This document shows, piece by piece, positions 44,971 to 55,317 of a stretch of DNA of 64,000 nucleotides. The DNA is taken from the NCBI GenBank assembly GCA_030538255.1, contig JAUNUI010000003.1, forward strand, positions 98,777 through 162,776, read 5' to 3'. This DNA is from Pelistega sp. GTDB taxonomy: Bacteria; Pseudomonadota; Gammaproteobacteria; Burkholderiales; Burkholderiaceae_B. A program made the position numbers and the translations under genes. The stretch's first letter is position 1. Every line of letters starts with the position of its first letter. The notes below the pieces were generated by a model. It was not told the origin of the DNA. It was given only the letters and a program-made list of their open reading frames with translations, and did not search any database.

Positions 44971-46155
44971 TTACTTAAAAAGCTTGGCTAGATTAGCTAC
45001 GCCAGTTCGAATCTTGTCTTCACTCACCGTCACGAAACTTAAACGCATATTGTTTGTTACGGCTGATGAAGCAATTGGGAAAAAGGGTTCGCCTGGTACA
45101 TAGGCGACTTTTTGTTCTTCCACGGCACGTGGTAATAACACCGTGGTATTCACTTGTTCAGGGAATTTCATCCAGATAAACATGCCGCCTTCAGGCTTGG
45201 TCCACTGTACATCACCACCACCAAAGTTCTCTTCAATTGCTTCAAGCATGAAGTTGCATTGGCGCTTATACAATTCACGCACTTTAGGTAAGTGCTCTTT
45301 CAGGAAGCCGTCTTTCACCGCTTCATACACGGCCATCTGAGTGACAGTAGCTGTATGGAGATCTGTGGCTTGCTTTAATTGCACCATCTTACTAATAATC
45401 TGCTCAGGAGCCAAGATAAAGCCTAAACGTAGACCTGGTGATAGGATCTTAGAGAATGATCCCATGCGAATTACGCAACCACCATGCTGTTTAGAAAGTG
45501 CGAATAAGCCAGGTAAAGCCTCGCCAGTAAAGCGTAACTCACCGTATGGGTCATCTTCAATCAGAGGCAGGTTCAACTCTGCACAGCGCTTAACCAAGGC
45601 GATACGACGCTCTAAATTAAGAGTTAGGCCAGTAGGGTTCTGGTAATTAGGCAGGGCATACAAGAAGCGTGCATCTGCGGCTTTTTCCTCAGTGATACTT
45701 TCTGGAATCAAGCCACCATCATCCGTAGGAATAGTGTCGTAGATAGGACCATACTGGCTAAAGGACTGAATGGCACCTAGGTAAGAGGGGGATTCCATCA
45801 AGACTTTAGAGCCTTCGTCGATAAAAAGTTTGCCAATCAGATCAAGGGCTTGTTGTGAGCCAGATACGATTAATACTTGGTCGACATTAATCTCAACGCC
45901 GCGTTGCTTGAAGTCTTCAACCACCCACTCACGTAGTGGGCGATAGCCTTCGGTTGGACCATACTGTAAAGCGGTCTTAGGCTGAGTGGCAAAAACAGTT
46001 TCGTAGGCCTTGGCCAATTGCGTAATCGGGAAGCCTTCTGGCGAAGGCAGGCCTCCTGCGAAAGAGATAACATCAGGACGTTCGGTAACTTTTAAAATTT
46101 CGCGAATCACGGAACTAGACGCACCGAGTGCGCGACGGGATAATTGATAAGACAT
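44971..46155 (-). CDS. PLP-dependent aminotransferase, 2-aminoadipate/LysN-like
   Basis: 394 residues from ATG 46155 (GTG 46164 is in frame). Fold type I aminotransferase: VISFAGGLPSPEGFP at the N-terminus, ALPNYQNPTGLTL, DDPYGELRF, and the PLP lysine in GSFSKILSPGLRLG. The pattern resembles 2-aminoadipate transaminases and related class I enzymes without a DNA-binding domain. Substrate not determinable from sequence. No operon partner; it is transcribed in line with acnA, 77 bases upstream of it, so read-through is possible. Confidence 0.85.
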   Translation of the reverse strand: MSYQLSRRALGASSSVIREILKVTERPDVISFAGGLPSPEGFPITQLAKAYETVFATQPKTALQYGPTEGYRPLREWVVEDFKQRGVEINVDQVLIVSGSQQALDLIGKLFIDEGSKVLMESPSYLGAIQSFSQYGPIYDTIPTDDGGLIPESITEEKAADARFLYALPNYQNPTGLTLNLERRIALVKRCAELNLPLIEDDPYGELRFTGEALPGLFALSKQHGGCVIRMGSFSKILSPGLRLGFILAPEQIISKMVQLKQATDLHTATVTQMAVYEAVKDGFLKEHLPKVRELYKRQCNFMLEAIEENFGGGDVQWTKPEGGMFIWMKFPEQVNTTVLLPRAVEEQKVAYVPGEPFFPIASSAVTNNMRLSFVTVSEDKIRTGVANLAKLFK

Positions 46156-46420
46156 AATATTCACATTTCGATTGTTTTTTTATAGGGCAATGAGCTTATA
46201 TTATCGCTTTTTAGATAAATAATCACGCTTGCCCAAAAAAAGCGTTATTTTCTTCTTGTAAAGCGCTGAAATTCAGCACTTCACGGGATTTTAGAGCTGG
46301 GATTACACTCAAATTTGGCACCTCATCATTTCAGTCAATGTTTTCAAAGCATGTGTTTCAAGGTTTGATTTGTGTCAACTCGAAACAACAAGGTGCTTGT
46401 TAATGCTTCCGCATGCCTGT

Positions 46421-47257
46421 TTATGATGCGGCTTGCGCCCAACTCGGTACACGCTTTTGCATAAAGGCATCCAGACCTTCTTGCGTATCTGCTAGCATCA
46501 TATTATCAGCCATCACTTGTGCCGCTTGAGCATAGGCTTGGCTAATCGGCTGCTCAAGTTGTTCATAGAACAATTGCTTGCCCATGGCGAGTGAACCAGC
46601 TGGCTTACGGCATAATTTTAAGGCTAGTTCTTGCACGGTTGGGTCTAAGTCGGCGGCAGCTACGCAATGATTGATGAGACCCCATTCTTGAGCTTGCTGT
46701 GCGCTAATAAACTCACCCGTCACCAACATCTCGAAGGCCTTTTTTCGGCCGACATTCCGCGATAAGGCGACCGCAGGTGTGGAGCAAAAGAGACCGACGT
46801 TAATGCCAGAAACTGCAAACTTGGCATGCTCACTGGCTATCGCTAGGTCACACATGGCCACGAGTTGGCAACCAGCGGCTGTAGCAATGCCATGTACCTT
46901 AGCAATCACGGGTTGGGGTAATGCTAGTAAGGCCTGCATAAATTGCCCGCAACGAGTAAACAGCTCCAGTTGATACTGGTGTTCAGGGTTTTGGCGCATC
47001 TGCTTAAGATTATGGCCTGAGCAGAACGCTTTACCTTCGGCTTGAATAATTAACACACGCACACTTGGGTCTTGCTTAATGCTCTCAAGTTCTCGAATCA
47101 ATAAATCTAACATCTGCATCGATAGTACATTAAATTGATCTGCTTGATTTAGGCTTAAAGTAGTGATGCCTTGAGCATCGTGGCGCAAGAGAATATTATC
47201 TGCTTGAGCGGAAGTGGTGACGTCTAAAGCTGTTGTTGAAGTACTCGCTGAGGACAT
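46421..47257 (-). CDS. Enoyl-CoA hydratase/isomerase family protein
   Basis: 278 residues. The crotonase fold is seen in EGKAFCSGHNLKQM (oxyanion-hole Ser-Gly) near residue 71 and IATAAGCQLVAMCDLAIASEHAKFAVSGINVGLFC. The Gly-Cys-Gln variant where many hydratases carry Gly-Gly-Gly, and no clear catalytic Glu pair, put it near the ECHDC3-like group. It may not be a conventional beta-oxidation hydratase. Single-gene unit. Confidence 0.85.
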   Translation of the reverse strand: MSSASTSTTALDVTTSAQADNILLRHDAQGITTLSLNQADQFNVLSMQMLDLLIRELESIKQDPSVRVLIIQAEGKAFCSGHNLKQMRQNPEHQYQLELFTRCGQFMQALLALPQPVIAKVHGIATAAGCQLVAMCDLAIASEHAKFAVSGINVGLFCSTPAVALSRNVGRKKAFEMLVTGEFISAQQAQEWGLINHCVAAADLDPTVQELALKLCRKPAGSLAMGKQLFYEQLEQPISQAYAQAAQVMADNMMLADTQEGLDAFMQKRVPSWAQAAS

Positions 47258-47501
47258 AGGTAAAACTCCGAGAATCGAATAGCGTCAAGAAAAAGAAGCA
47301 ATCCTTTAGCTTAAACCAGTTTAGTCTTGCTGGGTCTTATGGATAACCCTGTTGTGGCGATAAGTATCGATATGGGTCACTACTGTAAAGTAAATGGCTC
47401 AAGCTTTTTTAGGTGCTCGCTTCCTTGCTCATGTGGCGAGAGTTGTTATTGATTCAGGTAAAGGTAGTGTATAGATGTAGTGAATAGGACAGGACGCACA
47501 C

Positions 47502-47539
47502 ATAAAAAAACCGAATGCGGTTTAAGGCACTCGGTTTTG
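47502..47539 (-). terminator. Terminator downstream of acnB
   Basis: On the minus strand AAAACCGAGTGCC pairs with GCATTCGGTTTT and is followed by seven T residues. It lies 125 bases past the acnB stop, in the 407-base gap before the hydratase gene, which has no other gene. Confidence 0.88.
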
Positions 47540-47664
47540 GCGAAGAATAGATAAGGGCTTATCTGTCCTTCTCTGGCTTTGCTTTAATGAGCATTGCTTA
47601 AGCGATTATGGTTGATCTAATCATGACTTAAGCGCTCATTATTTCAAGGGCCAGTGCTAAGTGA

Positions 47665-50256
47665 TTACACTTCAACAGTAGCTGCTACTTCTTGGTAGCT
47701 TTCGATTTCATTGAAGTTCATATAGCGGTAGATAGAGTCGCTATTCTTATCAATGATACCGATGTCAGCCATGTACTCTTCACGTGTTGGGATACGACCT
47801 AAGCGTGAGCAAATCGCTGCCAATTCCGCAGAGCCTAAATACACATTCGTGTTCTTACCTAAGCGGTTCGGGAAGTTACGGGTACTGGTTGACATTACGG
47901 TTGCGCCTTCACGAACTTGTGCTTGGTTACCCATACATAGTGAGCAGCCTGGCATCTCCATACGTGCACCAGCAACACCTAGTACACCGTAGTGACCTTC
48001 GCTAGTAAGTTGCTCTTGGTCCATCTTGGTAGGCGGTGCCACCCATAGTTTCACAGGGATATCACGCTTACCTTCAAGTAGTTTAGACGCCGCGCGGAAG
48101 TGACCAATATTGGTCATGCAACTACCGATAAACACTTCGTCAATCTTCTCGCCAGCAACGTCAGATAGTGTTTTCACATCATCAGGGTCGTTCGGGCAAG
48201 CTACGATTGGCTCGTGGATGTCAGCTAAGTCAATTTCAATGATTTCAGCGTATTCTGCGTCAGCGTCAGCTTTCAACAGTTGTGGGTTTGCTAACCAAGC
48301 TTCCATAGCTTTAATACGACGAGCAAGTGAGCGCTCATCAGAGTAGCCATTGGCAATCATATTCTTCAAGAGTGTAATGTTGCTGTTCATGTACTCAATG
48401 ATTGGCTCTTTATTTAAGTGCACAGTACAACCAGCAGCAGAACGCTCTGCAGATGCGTCAGATAATTCGAACGCTTGCTCAACTTTCAAATCAGGTAGAC
48501 CTTCGATCTCAAGGATGCGACCAGAGAAGATGTTTTTCTTGCCTTGTTTAGCTACAGTCAATAGACCTTTCTTGATAGCGTATAAAGGAATCGCATTCAC
48601 CAAATCACGTAAAGTTACACCTGGTTGTAGTTTACCCTTAAAGCGTACCAGTACTGATTCTGGCATATCTAATGGCATAACACCGGTTGCTGCCGCGAAA
48701 GCGACCAGACCAGAACCTGCTGGGAAGCTGATACCAATTGGAAAACGAGTATGAGAGTCACCACCTGTACCGACTGTATCAGGCAATAACATACGGTTTA
48801 ACCAAGAGTGAATCACACCGTCACCTGGACGTAAAGCAATACCACCACGTGTACTGATAAACTCAGGCAGTTCTTTATGTGTTTTTACGTCAACTGGTTT
48901 TGGATAGGCTGCTGTGTGGCAGAACGATTGCATCACTAAGTCAGAAGAGAAGCCTAAGCAAGCTAAGTCTTTCAATTCGTCACGTGTCATTGGGCCAGTC
49001 GTATCTTGACTACCCACTGAAGTCATACGTGGTTCACAGTAAGTACCTGGACGGATGCCTTGACCTTCAGGAAGACCACAGGCACGACCAACCATCTTCT
49101 GCGCTAAGGTGAAGCCCTTGCCAGTGTCAACAGGGTTGTTAGGTAAGCGGAATAGGGTAGAAGCAGGAAGACCTAAGGCTTCACGTGCTTTAGCTGTTAA
49201 ACCACGACCAATGATCAATGGAATACGGCCACCAGCACGCACTTCGTCAAAAAGCACTTCAGATTTAACTTCGAACTCAGCAATTACTTGACCGTCTTTA
49301 AGTGCTTTACCGTCGTATGGGCGTAGTTCAACGACATCACCCATATTCATCTGAGAGACGTCTAATTCGATAGGTAGTGCGCCCGCATCTTCCATGGTGT
49401 TGTAGAAGATTGGTGCAATTTTGCTACCTAAACATACGCCACCAAAGCGCTTGTTTGGTACGAAAGGAATGTCTTCACCAGTGAACCATAGGACTGAGTT
49501 AGTCGCTGATTTACGCGAAGAACCTGTACCTACAACGTCACCGACATAAGCAACAAGGTTGCCTTTTTCGGCGAGCGATTGAATAAATGCTACAGGACCG
49601 CGCTTGCCGTCTTCTTCCGGTGTGAAAGGTGCACCATCACGCTTATTCTTAAGCATGGCAAGTGCGTGCAATGGGATATCAGGACGTGTGGTTGCGTCAG
49701 GCGCTGGCGATAAATCGTCAGTATTGGTTTCGCCAGGTACTTTAAACACGGTGATGGTTAAGCTTTCTGGAACTTCAGGACGGCTAGTAAACCACTCAGC
49801 ATCAGCCCAGCTTTGAAGTACTTCTTTAGCGAAAGCATTGCCCTTATCCGCTTTCTCTTTTACGTCATGGAAAGAGTCAAACATTAAGAGAGTGTGCTTT
49901 AAGGCGTTAGCAGCAGTTTGGCCAAGCTCAGCATTGTCTAAGAGTTCGATAAGTGGGCTGATATTGTAGCCACCTAACATGGTGCCGAGTAATTCTGTGG
50001 CTTTCTCTGCAGAAATTAACGGAGTTTTTTCTGTGCCAAAAGCCACCGCAGCTAGGTATGAAGCCTTAACTTTAGCCGCATCATCCACGCCAGCGGGTAC
50101 ACGGTGCGTAATTAAGTCAACTAAGAAATCACCTTCACCAGCGGGTGGGTTTTTGATTAATTCGATGAGGTCAGCAGTCTGTTGTGCAGATAATGGAAGT
50201 GGGGGAATGCCCAATGCAGCACGTTCGGCTACATGTTTGCGATATGATTCCAACAT
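47665..50256 (-). CDS. acnB: Bifunctional aconitate hydratase 2 / 2-methylisocitrate dehydratase AcnB
   Basis: 863 residues, typical of AcnB. An N-terminal HEAT-like domain (to about 160) is followed by the swivel domain ([19 protein letters not shown] ... [18 protein letters not shown]) and the catalytic domains. The 4Fe-4S ligands lie in [12 protein letters not shown] and [11 protein letters not shown]. Besides the TCA step it can hydrate 2-methyl-cis-aconitate, so it probably completes the methylcitrate cycle with prpB and prpC, which lie about 4 kb away. A GTCTTATATAAGAC palindrome is about 80 bases upstream. Confidence 0.96.
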   Translation of the reverse strand: MLESYRKHVAERAALGIPPLPLSAQQTADLIELIKNPPAGEGDFLVDLITHRVPAGVDDAAKVKASYLAAVAFGTEKTPLISAEKATELLGTMLGGYNISPLIELLDNAELGQTAANALKHTLLMFDSFHDVKEKADKGNAFAKEVLQSWADAEWFTSRPEVPESLTITVFKVPGETNTDDLSPAPDATTRPDIPLHALAMLKNKRDGAPFTPEEDGKRGPVAFIQSLAEKGNLVAYVGDVVGTGSSRKSATNSVLWFTGEDIPFVPNKRFGGVCLGSKIAPIFYNTMEDAGALPIELDVSQMNMGDVVELRPYDGKALKDGQVIAEFEVKSEVLFDEVRAGGRIPLIIGRGLTAKAREALGLPASTLFRLPNNPVDTGKGFTLAQKMVGRACGLPEGQGIRPGTYCEPRMTSVGSQDTTGPMTRDELKDLACLGFSSDLVMQSFCHTAAYPKPVDVKTHKELPEFISTRGGIALRPGDGVIHSWLNRMLLPDTVGTGGDSHTRFPIGISFPAGSGLVAFAAATGVMPLDMPESVLVRFKGKLQPGVTLRDLVNAIPLYAIKKGLLTVAKQGKKNIFSGRILEIEGLPDLKVEQAFELSDASAERSAAGCTVHLNKEPIIEYMNSNITLLKNMIANGYSDERSLARRIKAMEAWLANPQLLKADADAEYAEIIEIDLADIHEPIVACPNDPDDVKTLSDVAGEKIDEVFIGSCMTNIGHFRAASKLLEGKRDIPVKLWVAPPTKMDQEQLTSEGHYGVLGVAGARMEMPGCSLCMGNQAQVREGATVMSTSTRNFPNRLGKNTNVYLGSAELAAICSRLGRIPTREEYMADIGIIDKNSDSIYRYMNFNEIESYQEVAATVEV

Positions 50257-50327
50257 AGTTCGTATCCTGTATCTAAAGGGTTAAGGAATTTGTTAATGCC
50301 ACTATTATAAGGGATTTTACCCATTAT

Positions 50328-50348
50328 GTCTTATGTCTTATATAAGAC
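50328..50348. promoter_or_regulatory. Candidate operator GTCTTATATAAGAC upstream of acnB
   Basis: Perfect 14-bp palindrome at 50335-50348, preceded by an extra half-site GTCTTAT (50328-50334), 79 bases before the acnB start. The same half-sites occur upstream of the GntR-family gene at 56531-56569. GT...AC ends suit HutC-type GntR regulators. Confidence 0.5.
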
Positions 50349-50752
50349 CTGAAAATTAATCGTGTTTTTGTGCATTAAATGACACAGATTTCTCGAAAAA
50401 GCCTATAAAACGGAAATTTTAGGCTTAATTACCTAAATTTGTAGCAATTGTGTGTTTATATATCATAAAATTCTTATAAGATAATATGCGTTTATTTGTA
50501 TTAAATATGAACTGTGTATTAAAGTCGCATTCTCAAATTGAGATTAAAAAATTAAGTGCGTCTAAGCAATGTTTTTGATGGACAGTTTAAGATGTGAATG
50601 ATTTATATAACATTAATTTATATACAAAATCACATTGGATATGTTTCAAGATGTAATCTTATTAACTGTCTTTAGTTTATGTTTAATATTATTATATTAT
50701 CTGTATAATACACAAAGTTTTTTAAAGAGAAACATTAAATTAAGGGAAACAC
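50349..50752. other. A/T-rich divergent promoter region acnB / hypothetical gene
   Basis: About 400 bases with no gene. It is very A/T-rich, especially 50440-50740, and must hold the promoter of the rightward gene. TTATATTATCTGTATAAT near 50692 includes a possible -10 (TATAAT at 50704). No repeats or RNA structures recognised. Confidence 0.4.
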
Positions 50753-51691
50753 ATGTCTTCTAAAGCTACAAAAATCGTCGGTGGTATCGTTGTATTGGCT
50801 GCTATTGGCTATGGTGCCTATTACTATGCAAATCAAACAGCCAACGATGTCATGATCCAGAAAGTGAACGCTTACTTAGTAGAAAATAAACTGCAAGATA
50901 AGATTACTTGGGAAAAAAGTGAAGCATCAGTTGCTGGTTCAGGAACTTTCTATAATGTCATTGTGAAAGATGAGAATACAGAGAGCGTGATTAAGCTACA
51001 AAAACTTCATATCACTAAACTTGAACAGTCTGAGGATGGTGGTGCTGCAGAATTTAGCTTCGAAGGCGCATCGGATGCGAATGGTAAATCAATCTTCCTG
51101 AAAGACTTTGCTTCAGCAGGTGGGATGGATGATTCAGATCTGGAAGACTTGGGCTATGATGCTAGCTTGCCATTATTGAATGGTGAAGTAAAAAGTAACT
51201 ACAGCAAGAAAGCGAATGATTCAAGCCTATTCTTTAAGCTTAATCAAGAACAAGTTGGTGATGTGAGCTTTGATGTGAAAGCAATTGAGACCAATGCATT
51301 TATTGATAAGGCCTTAGAGCTTAAAAAATTGCCTGAGGATCAAGTGGATCCTAGCTTGCTAATGGGTCCTTTAACCACCATGAAATTGTCTAAGCTTGAA
51401 GTGAGCTTTGATGATAAGGGTGTTCTTGCTAAAGCTAAGGCTGCAGGTGGTGCTCAAGAAATTAAAGCTGAAGAGTGTCAATTTGGCTTAGCCATGATGG
51501 GTGTTAGCGATCAAGCAGAAGAGTTTTGTAAAAGCGTGATTGCCTTTGCTGATGGTAGTAAGAAAACCATTGCACTTAAAGTTAATCCAGCTCAACCATA
51601 TCCTGTTATTAACTTCATGACTTTAGGTCAATCAGGTATGCCTGACTTTAATAAATTGGTGAAAGACTTAAATCTAACCATCACCAATTAA
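50753..51691 (+). CDS. Membrane-anchored protein of unknown function
   Basis: 312 residues. One N-terminal hydrophobic segment (IVGGIVVLAAIGYGAYYYA, about 8-26) is a signal anchor; the rest is predicted to be periplasmic. The arrangement recalls DUF945-type proteins, but I see no defining motif. Two Cys near the C-terminal third (ECQFGLAMMG and EEFCKSV) could form a disulphide. AAGGGAAAC precedes the ATG. Single-gene unit with a terminator downstream. Confidence 0.65.
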   Translation: MSSKATKIVGGIVVLAAIGYGAYYYANQTANDVMIQKVNAYLVENKLQDKITWEKSEASVAGSGTFYNVIVKDENTESVIKLQKLHITKLEQSEDGGAAEFSFEGASDANGKSIFLKDFASAGGMDDSDLEDLGYDASLPLLNGEVKSNYSKKANDSSLFFKLNQEQVGDVSFDVKAIETNAFIDKALELKKLPEDQVDPSLLMGPLTTMKLSKLEVSFDDKGVLAKAKAAGGAQEIKAEECQFGLAMMGVSDQAEEFCKSVIAFADGSKKTIALKVNPAQPYPVINFMTLGQSGMPDFNKLVKDLNLTITN

Positions 51692-51795
51692 TATGAGTCG
51701 AGTGATTGGTTTGCATGATTAGACCGAAGTGAAATGTCTAGATGATTAGGCAATAAGTAATAAGTCTACATAATGTAGCCGAATGCTCTAAAGTT

Positions 51796-51834
51796 AAAGG
51801 ACTGTTTTCTGTTGTACAGATTACAGTCCTTTTT
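51796..51834 (+). terminator. Rho-independent terminator
   Basis: AAAGGACTG / CAGTCCTTT stem with a 19-base loop and a T-run, about 105 bases after the anchored-protein gene. Confidence 0.8.
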
Positions 51835-51981
51835 CTATTCTGCTAAGGGTTGAGCAGTGTAGTAATTTATTTTGGCTTAGCTCAACTGCTTATTCTATGC
51901 CATGAACAAAGCAGTAATTGACTTTAGACTCAGTCTAATCCCTAATTTGTATATTGGGCGTGTGGCGCTCAGTAAGACAGC

Positions 51982-52257
51982 TTATAAGCGAAGATCGTCA
52001 AACTCAGGATGACGCTTCAGATATGCCTGAGTATAGCTACATTGCGGTACCACTTTCCAAGCTTCTTGACGTGCCGTGTTTAGAGCAAATTCGGTTAGCT
52101 CGCCCGCAATACCACGACCACCAAGTGCCTCAGGCACATTCGTGTGCGAGATATACATAGTGTTGTCTTCGAGTTCGTAATGGATATATGCTCTATGACC
52201 TTCAATAATGGCAAGAAATAGGCCCTTATCAGCATGGTGTTCGATATTAAACGTCAT
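51982..52257 (-). CDS. Small GNAT-like N-acetyltransferase (YjdJ/NATD1 type)
   Basis: 91 residues. The acetyl-CoA-binding core is TNVPEALGGRGIAGELTEFALNTAR near residue 39-63, preceded by the beta strands of the minimal GNAT fold (AYIHYELEDNTMYISHT). The C-terminal YTQAYLKRHPEF is the family ending. Substrate unknown. Single gene, convergent with the gene to its left. Confidence 0.88.
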   Translation of the reverse strand: MTFNIEHHADKGLFLAIIEGHRAYIHYELEDNTMYISHTNVPEALGGRGIAGELTEFALNTARQEAWKVVPQCSYTQAYLKRHPEFDDLRL

Positions 52258-52498
52258 TTAGGTTTCCTTAAATCAGGATTAAGATTTATTTTCTACTAAG
52301 ATAAGGTAAAAAAGGCCTTGGTGCAAGTTTTGTCACCGATTCAATGTCTGTCGAGAGCAAGCCGCTACGCATTGATTTTTTGGTTTATTGAAGCATTGCC
52401 TAGCTGATAAGACGCCGCTACTCCTAAGCTATCGTATTACGCTTAAAGAGCGCGGAGCCCTTAGGCTGTCGCATTTGGCTTTAATGCCGTTGAATACT

Positions 52499-52576
52499 TA
52501 GGTGTCGGGCGTAATAGTAGAACTTAGGTGTCGGGCGTAATAGTAGAACTTAGGTGTCGCGCGTAATAGTAGAACT
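52499..52576. repeat. Three tandem 26-bp repeats abutting the next gene's stop codon
   Basis: TAGGTGTCGGGCGTAATAGT.. recurs at 52499, 52525 and 52551. On the minus strand each copy resembles the final codons and stop of the gene that ends at 52576 (TTCTACT ... CCTAA), so a fourth diverged copy is inside that gene. Confidence 0.88.
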
Positions 52577-52965
52577 TAGGCAGCAGGCATAATAAGTAGA
52601 ATACAAACCCAGACAACAATCGTAGCAAGAATACCTAGAAAACAGCCACCCCAGAAACCGAGAATCGGCCACTTGATGCTAAATGGTACTTGAGCTGGGT
52701 CAACGTGTGCTAGTTGCTTATTGGCATGACCGATAAGGCCAAGCTTCGTATAGGGAAAAAATAAACGGAAGAAATAATCCATCAATATAGCGGTCTTATT
52801 CGAGATGCTAAGACGATGCCAAGGTAGAACATCTAAATAGGGATGCTTCATGATATCGTTAGTGCGCTTAATATTGTGCATAAAGATATACAGTCCAGAG
52901 ACAAGGGTCAGCAGTAGACAAGCCAATAAAATACTGAAGGTGATACTAAGAATAACTTGGGACAT
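52576..52965 (-). CDS. Small membrane protein of unknown function
   Basis: 129 residues with a hydrophobic segment at each end (about 5-28 and 103-126) and a polar middle (RTNDIMKHPYLDVLPWHRL). No motif I can name. The 3' end of the coding sequence is repeated three times downstream. A weak ribosome binding site. Real-gene status rests on the open frame, plausible membrane topology and spacing. Confidence 0.6.
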   Translation of the reverse strand: MSQVILSITFSILLACLLLTLVSGLYIFMHNIKRTNDIMKHPYLDVLPWHRLSISNKTAILMDYFFRLFFPYTKLGLIGHANKQLAHVDPAQVPFSIKWPILGFWGGCFLGILATIVVWVCILLIMPAA

Positions 52966-53042
52966 AGAACAAATACAATTAACTAAGAAACGTAGAGGTA
53001 AACAGCGTCATAAACTAAAGTGTAGCAAAATTTCATGCGTCA

Positions 53043-53078
53043 TAAAAAATAACGGCTGCCTATAGAGACAGCCGTTAT
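53043..53078 (-). terminator. Terminator of prpBC
   Basis: On the minus strand ATAACGGCTG pairs with CAGCCGTTAT, a 10-bp perfect stem, followed by TTTTT. It lies 60 bases beyond the prpC stop. Confidence 0.9.
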
Positions 53079-53139
53079 GCTTAAGAGATAAGGCAATCCG
53101 AATTCTTAAGCTGAGTCACCCGCTCATCTATCGGACAGA

Positions 53140-54288
53140 TTAAGCGCGCTCATTAATAGGTACAAACTTGATATCGTCTGGGCCAACATAGTTAGCCGTA
53201 GGACGAATAATCTTATTGTCAGCACGTTGCTCAAGAATATGCGCTGCCCAACCCGCCGTACGTGCAAGCACGAAGAGCGGTGTGAACATGGCTGTTGGTA
53301 CACCCATCATGTGGTAAGAAACCGCTGAGAACCAGTCAAGGTTCGGGAACATTTTCTTGATTTCCCACATGGTGCTTTCAAGGCGTTCAGCAATATCGTA
53401 CATCTTAGTATTGCCTGCTTCGTCAGAAAGTTGTTTAGCGACTTTCTTGATCACCACGTTACGTGGGTCAGAGATGGTATACACAGGGTGACCGAAACCA
53501 ATCACGACTTCTTTGTTCTCTACGCGACGACGGATATCAGCTTCAGCTTCATCAGGTGTTTCGTAGCGCTTCTGAACTTCAAATGCGACTTCATTGGCAC
53601 CACCGTGTTTTGGACCACGTAAGGCACCAATTGCGCCAGCAACGGCTGAGTACATATCAGAACCAGTACCGGCAATAACGCGGCTGGTAAATGTTGAAGC
53701 ATTGAACTCATGCTCTGCGTACAGAATCAATGAGATATGCATGGCACGAACCCAAGATTCTTGCGGTGCTTCGCCATGAAGCAAGTGCAAGAAATGACCG
53801 CCAATACTGTCATCATCAGTTTGAACGTCGATAATACGGCCATTATGGCTGAAATGATACCAATACAATAGGGCAGAGCCTAGGCTAGCCATTAGGCGGT
53901 CAGCAATATCGCGTGCGTCAGCGGCATTGTGGTCGTCTTTTTCGGGCAAAGTGCAACCCAACACAGACACGGCTGTACGCATAACATCCATTGGATGACT
54001 AGCGGCAGGCAATGACTCTAGGACGGTCTGCAGGTTGGCAGGGATGCCACGCAAACGACGTAATTTTTCTTTATACGTTTGTAATTCTTTCGCGTTAGGT
54101 AATTTACCATGGACCAACAAGTGAGCGATTTCTTCGAACTCACTGACTTCAGCTAAATCTAAAATATCGTAGCCACGGTAGCTTAAGTCGTTGCCAGTAC
54201 GACCAACGGTACAGAGAGCTGTGTTACCAGCAACAACACCAGAGAGGGCAACTGATTTTTTTGCCTTTGGTTTGATTTCTTCTGTCAT
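53140..54288 (-). CDS. prpC: 2-methylcitrate synthase
   Basis: 382 residues. It condenses propionyl-CoA with oxaloacetate. The citrate-synthase residues are in [14 protein letters not shown] (near residue 236) and [15 protein letters not shown] (near 269); the shorter length, SDPR and GGANEVA variants favour the methylcitrate enzyme over GltA. ATG 54288 ([11 protein letters not shown]) is preferred since AAGGAG lies upstream; the frame is open to 54333. Downstream of prpB with a 28-base gap, so an operon. Confidence 0.93.
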   Translation of the reverse strand: MTEEIKPKAKKSVALSGVVAGNTALCTVGRTGNDLSYRGYDILDLAEVSEFEEIAHLLVHGKLPNAKELQTYKEKLRRLRGIPANLQTVLESLPAASHPMDVMRTAVSVLGCTLPEKDDHNAADARDIADRLMASLGSALLYWYHFSHNGRIIDVQTDDDSIGGHFLHLLHGEAPQESWVRAMHISLILYAEHEFNASTFTSRVIAGTGSDMYSAVAGAIGALRGPKHGGANEVAFEVQKRYETPDEAEADIRRRVENKEVVIGFGHPVYTISDPRNVVIKKVAKQLSDEAGNTKMYDIAERLESTMWEIKKMFPNLDWFSAVSYHMMGVPTAMFTPLFVLARTAGWAAHILEQRADNKIIRPTANYVGPDDIKFVPINERA

Positions 54289-54316
54289 GTAAAAAAACTC
54301 CTTAGATAGGGTAAAT

Positions 54317-55204
54317 TTATTTGCCTTTAGCAAAAAGCGCGTCTAATTTTGACTCGTAAGCATGGTAGCCGATACGGTCATAAAGCTCTTCACGAGTTTG
54401 CATGATGTCAATCACATTGCGTTGATGACCATCACGACGAATCGCCGTGTAAACCGCTTCAGCAGCTTTGTTCATGGCACGGAAAGCAGATAAAGGATAA
54501 AGTACCATACCGACACCGACGCCAGCCAATTCCTCAACGCTAAATAGGGGCGTTGCACCGAACTCAGTAATATTGGCTAAAAGTGGAACGTTGATCGCTT
54601 TAGCAAATTTTTCATAAGTTGGTAAGTCATATGCCGCTTCAGCGAAGATACCATCAGCACCTGCCTCAACGCACTTAATGGCGCGCTCAATAGCGGCATC
54701 AACACCTTGTGCTTGAATCGCATCAGTACGAGCAATGATAAAGAATTGATCATCAGTACGCGCGTCAGCAGCGGCTTTCACGCGGTCAGCCATCTCTTCG
54801 GTAGAAACGATTTCTTTGCCTGGGCGATGGCCACAGCGCTTTGCACCCACTTGGTCTTCGATGTGACAAGCAGCCGCGCCGGCTTTAATTAAGCCTTGAA
54901 CGGTACGGGCAATATTGAAGGCAGATGGGCCTAGACCGGTGTCAATATCTACTAATAAAGGCACGTCACATACGTCAGTGATGCGACGCGTATCAATTAG
55001 CACATCTTCTAGTGTATTGATGCCTAAGTCTGGTAGACCTAGAGAACCTGCGGCCACACCACCGCCTGATAGATAAATAGCGCGGAAACCTGCGCGCTTG
55101 GCAAGTAATGCATGATTGGCATTAATCGCACCAGTGATTTGTAGTGGTTTCTCGTCCGCTAATGCTTGGCGAAATTTTGCGCCTGCAGATTGGGGGCTAG
55201 CCAT
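54317..55204 (-). CDS. prpB: 2-methylisocitrate lyase
   Basis: 295 residues. It splits 2-methylisocitrate to pyruvate and succinate. The isocitrate-lyase superfamily signature [13 protein letters not shown] is near residue 122, with the catalytic Cys. Metal and substrate residues are in DIDTGLG and HIEDQ. First gene of prpBC. No prpD or acnD/prpF is in the window, so acnB or an unseen gene must supply the dehydratase steps. A palindrome GCATGTAATACATGC lies just upstream. Confidence 0.95.
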   Translation of the reverse strand: MASPQSAGAKFRQALADEKPLQITGAINANHALLAKRAGFRAIYLSGGGVAAGSLGLPDLGINTLEDVLIDTRRITDVCDVPLLVDIDTGLGPSAFNIARTVQGLIKAGAAACHIEDQVGAKRCGHRPGKEIVSTEEMADRVKAAADARTDDQFFIIARTDAIQAQGVDAAIERAIKCVEAGADGIFAEAAYDLPTYEKFAKAINVPLLANITEFGATPLFSVEELAGVGVGMVLYPLSAFRAMNKAAEAVYTAIRRDGHQRNVIDIMQTREELYDRIGYHAYESKLDALFAKGK

Positions 55205-55223
55205 AGTAAACTCCTAATGCTAG

Positions 55224-55238
55224 GCATGTAATACATGC
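55224..55238. promoter_or_regulatory. Palindrome GCATGTAATACATGC upstream of prpB
   Basis: Perfect 7+1+7 inverted repeat 19 bases upstream of the prpB start codon. A candidate operator or mRNA-leader structure. Unlike the GTCTTATATAAGAC element, so a different regulator is implied. Confidence 0.4.
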
Positions 55239-55280
55239 TTTAAGCTTATAATAAATAAATTGAGTAAATCAACAGTATGC

Positions 55281-55312
55281 AAACGGCCACGTAAGGTGGC
55301 CGTTTTTGGGGT
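55281..55312. terminator. Hairpin downstream of mdh
   Basis: AAACGGCCAC / GTGGCCGTTT, a perfect 10-bp stem with a five-base loop, six bases beyond the mdh stop. The better T-run is on the plus strand; on the minus strand only three T follow, so it is an attenuating end for mdh. Confidence 0.7.
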
Positions 55313-55317
55313 AAAGC

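Noticed and set aside
53140-54288. Second citrate synthase for the TCA cycle
   Set aside because: Length, motif variants and linkage to prpB identify methylcitrate synthase; gltA is at 61110.
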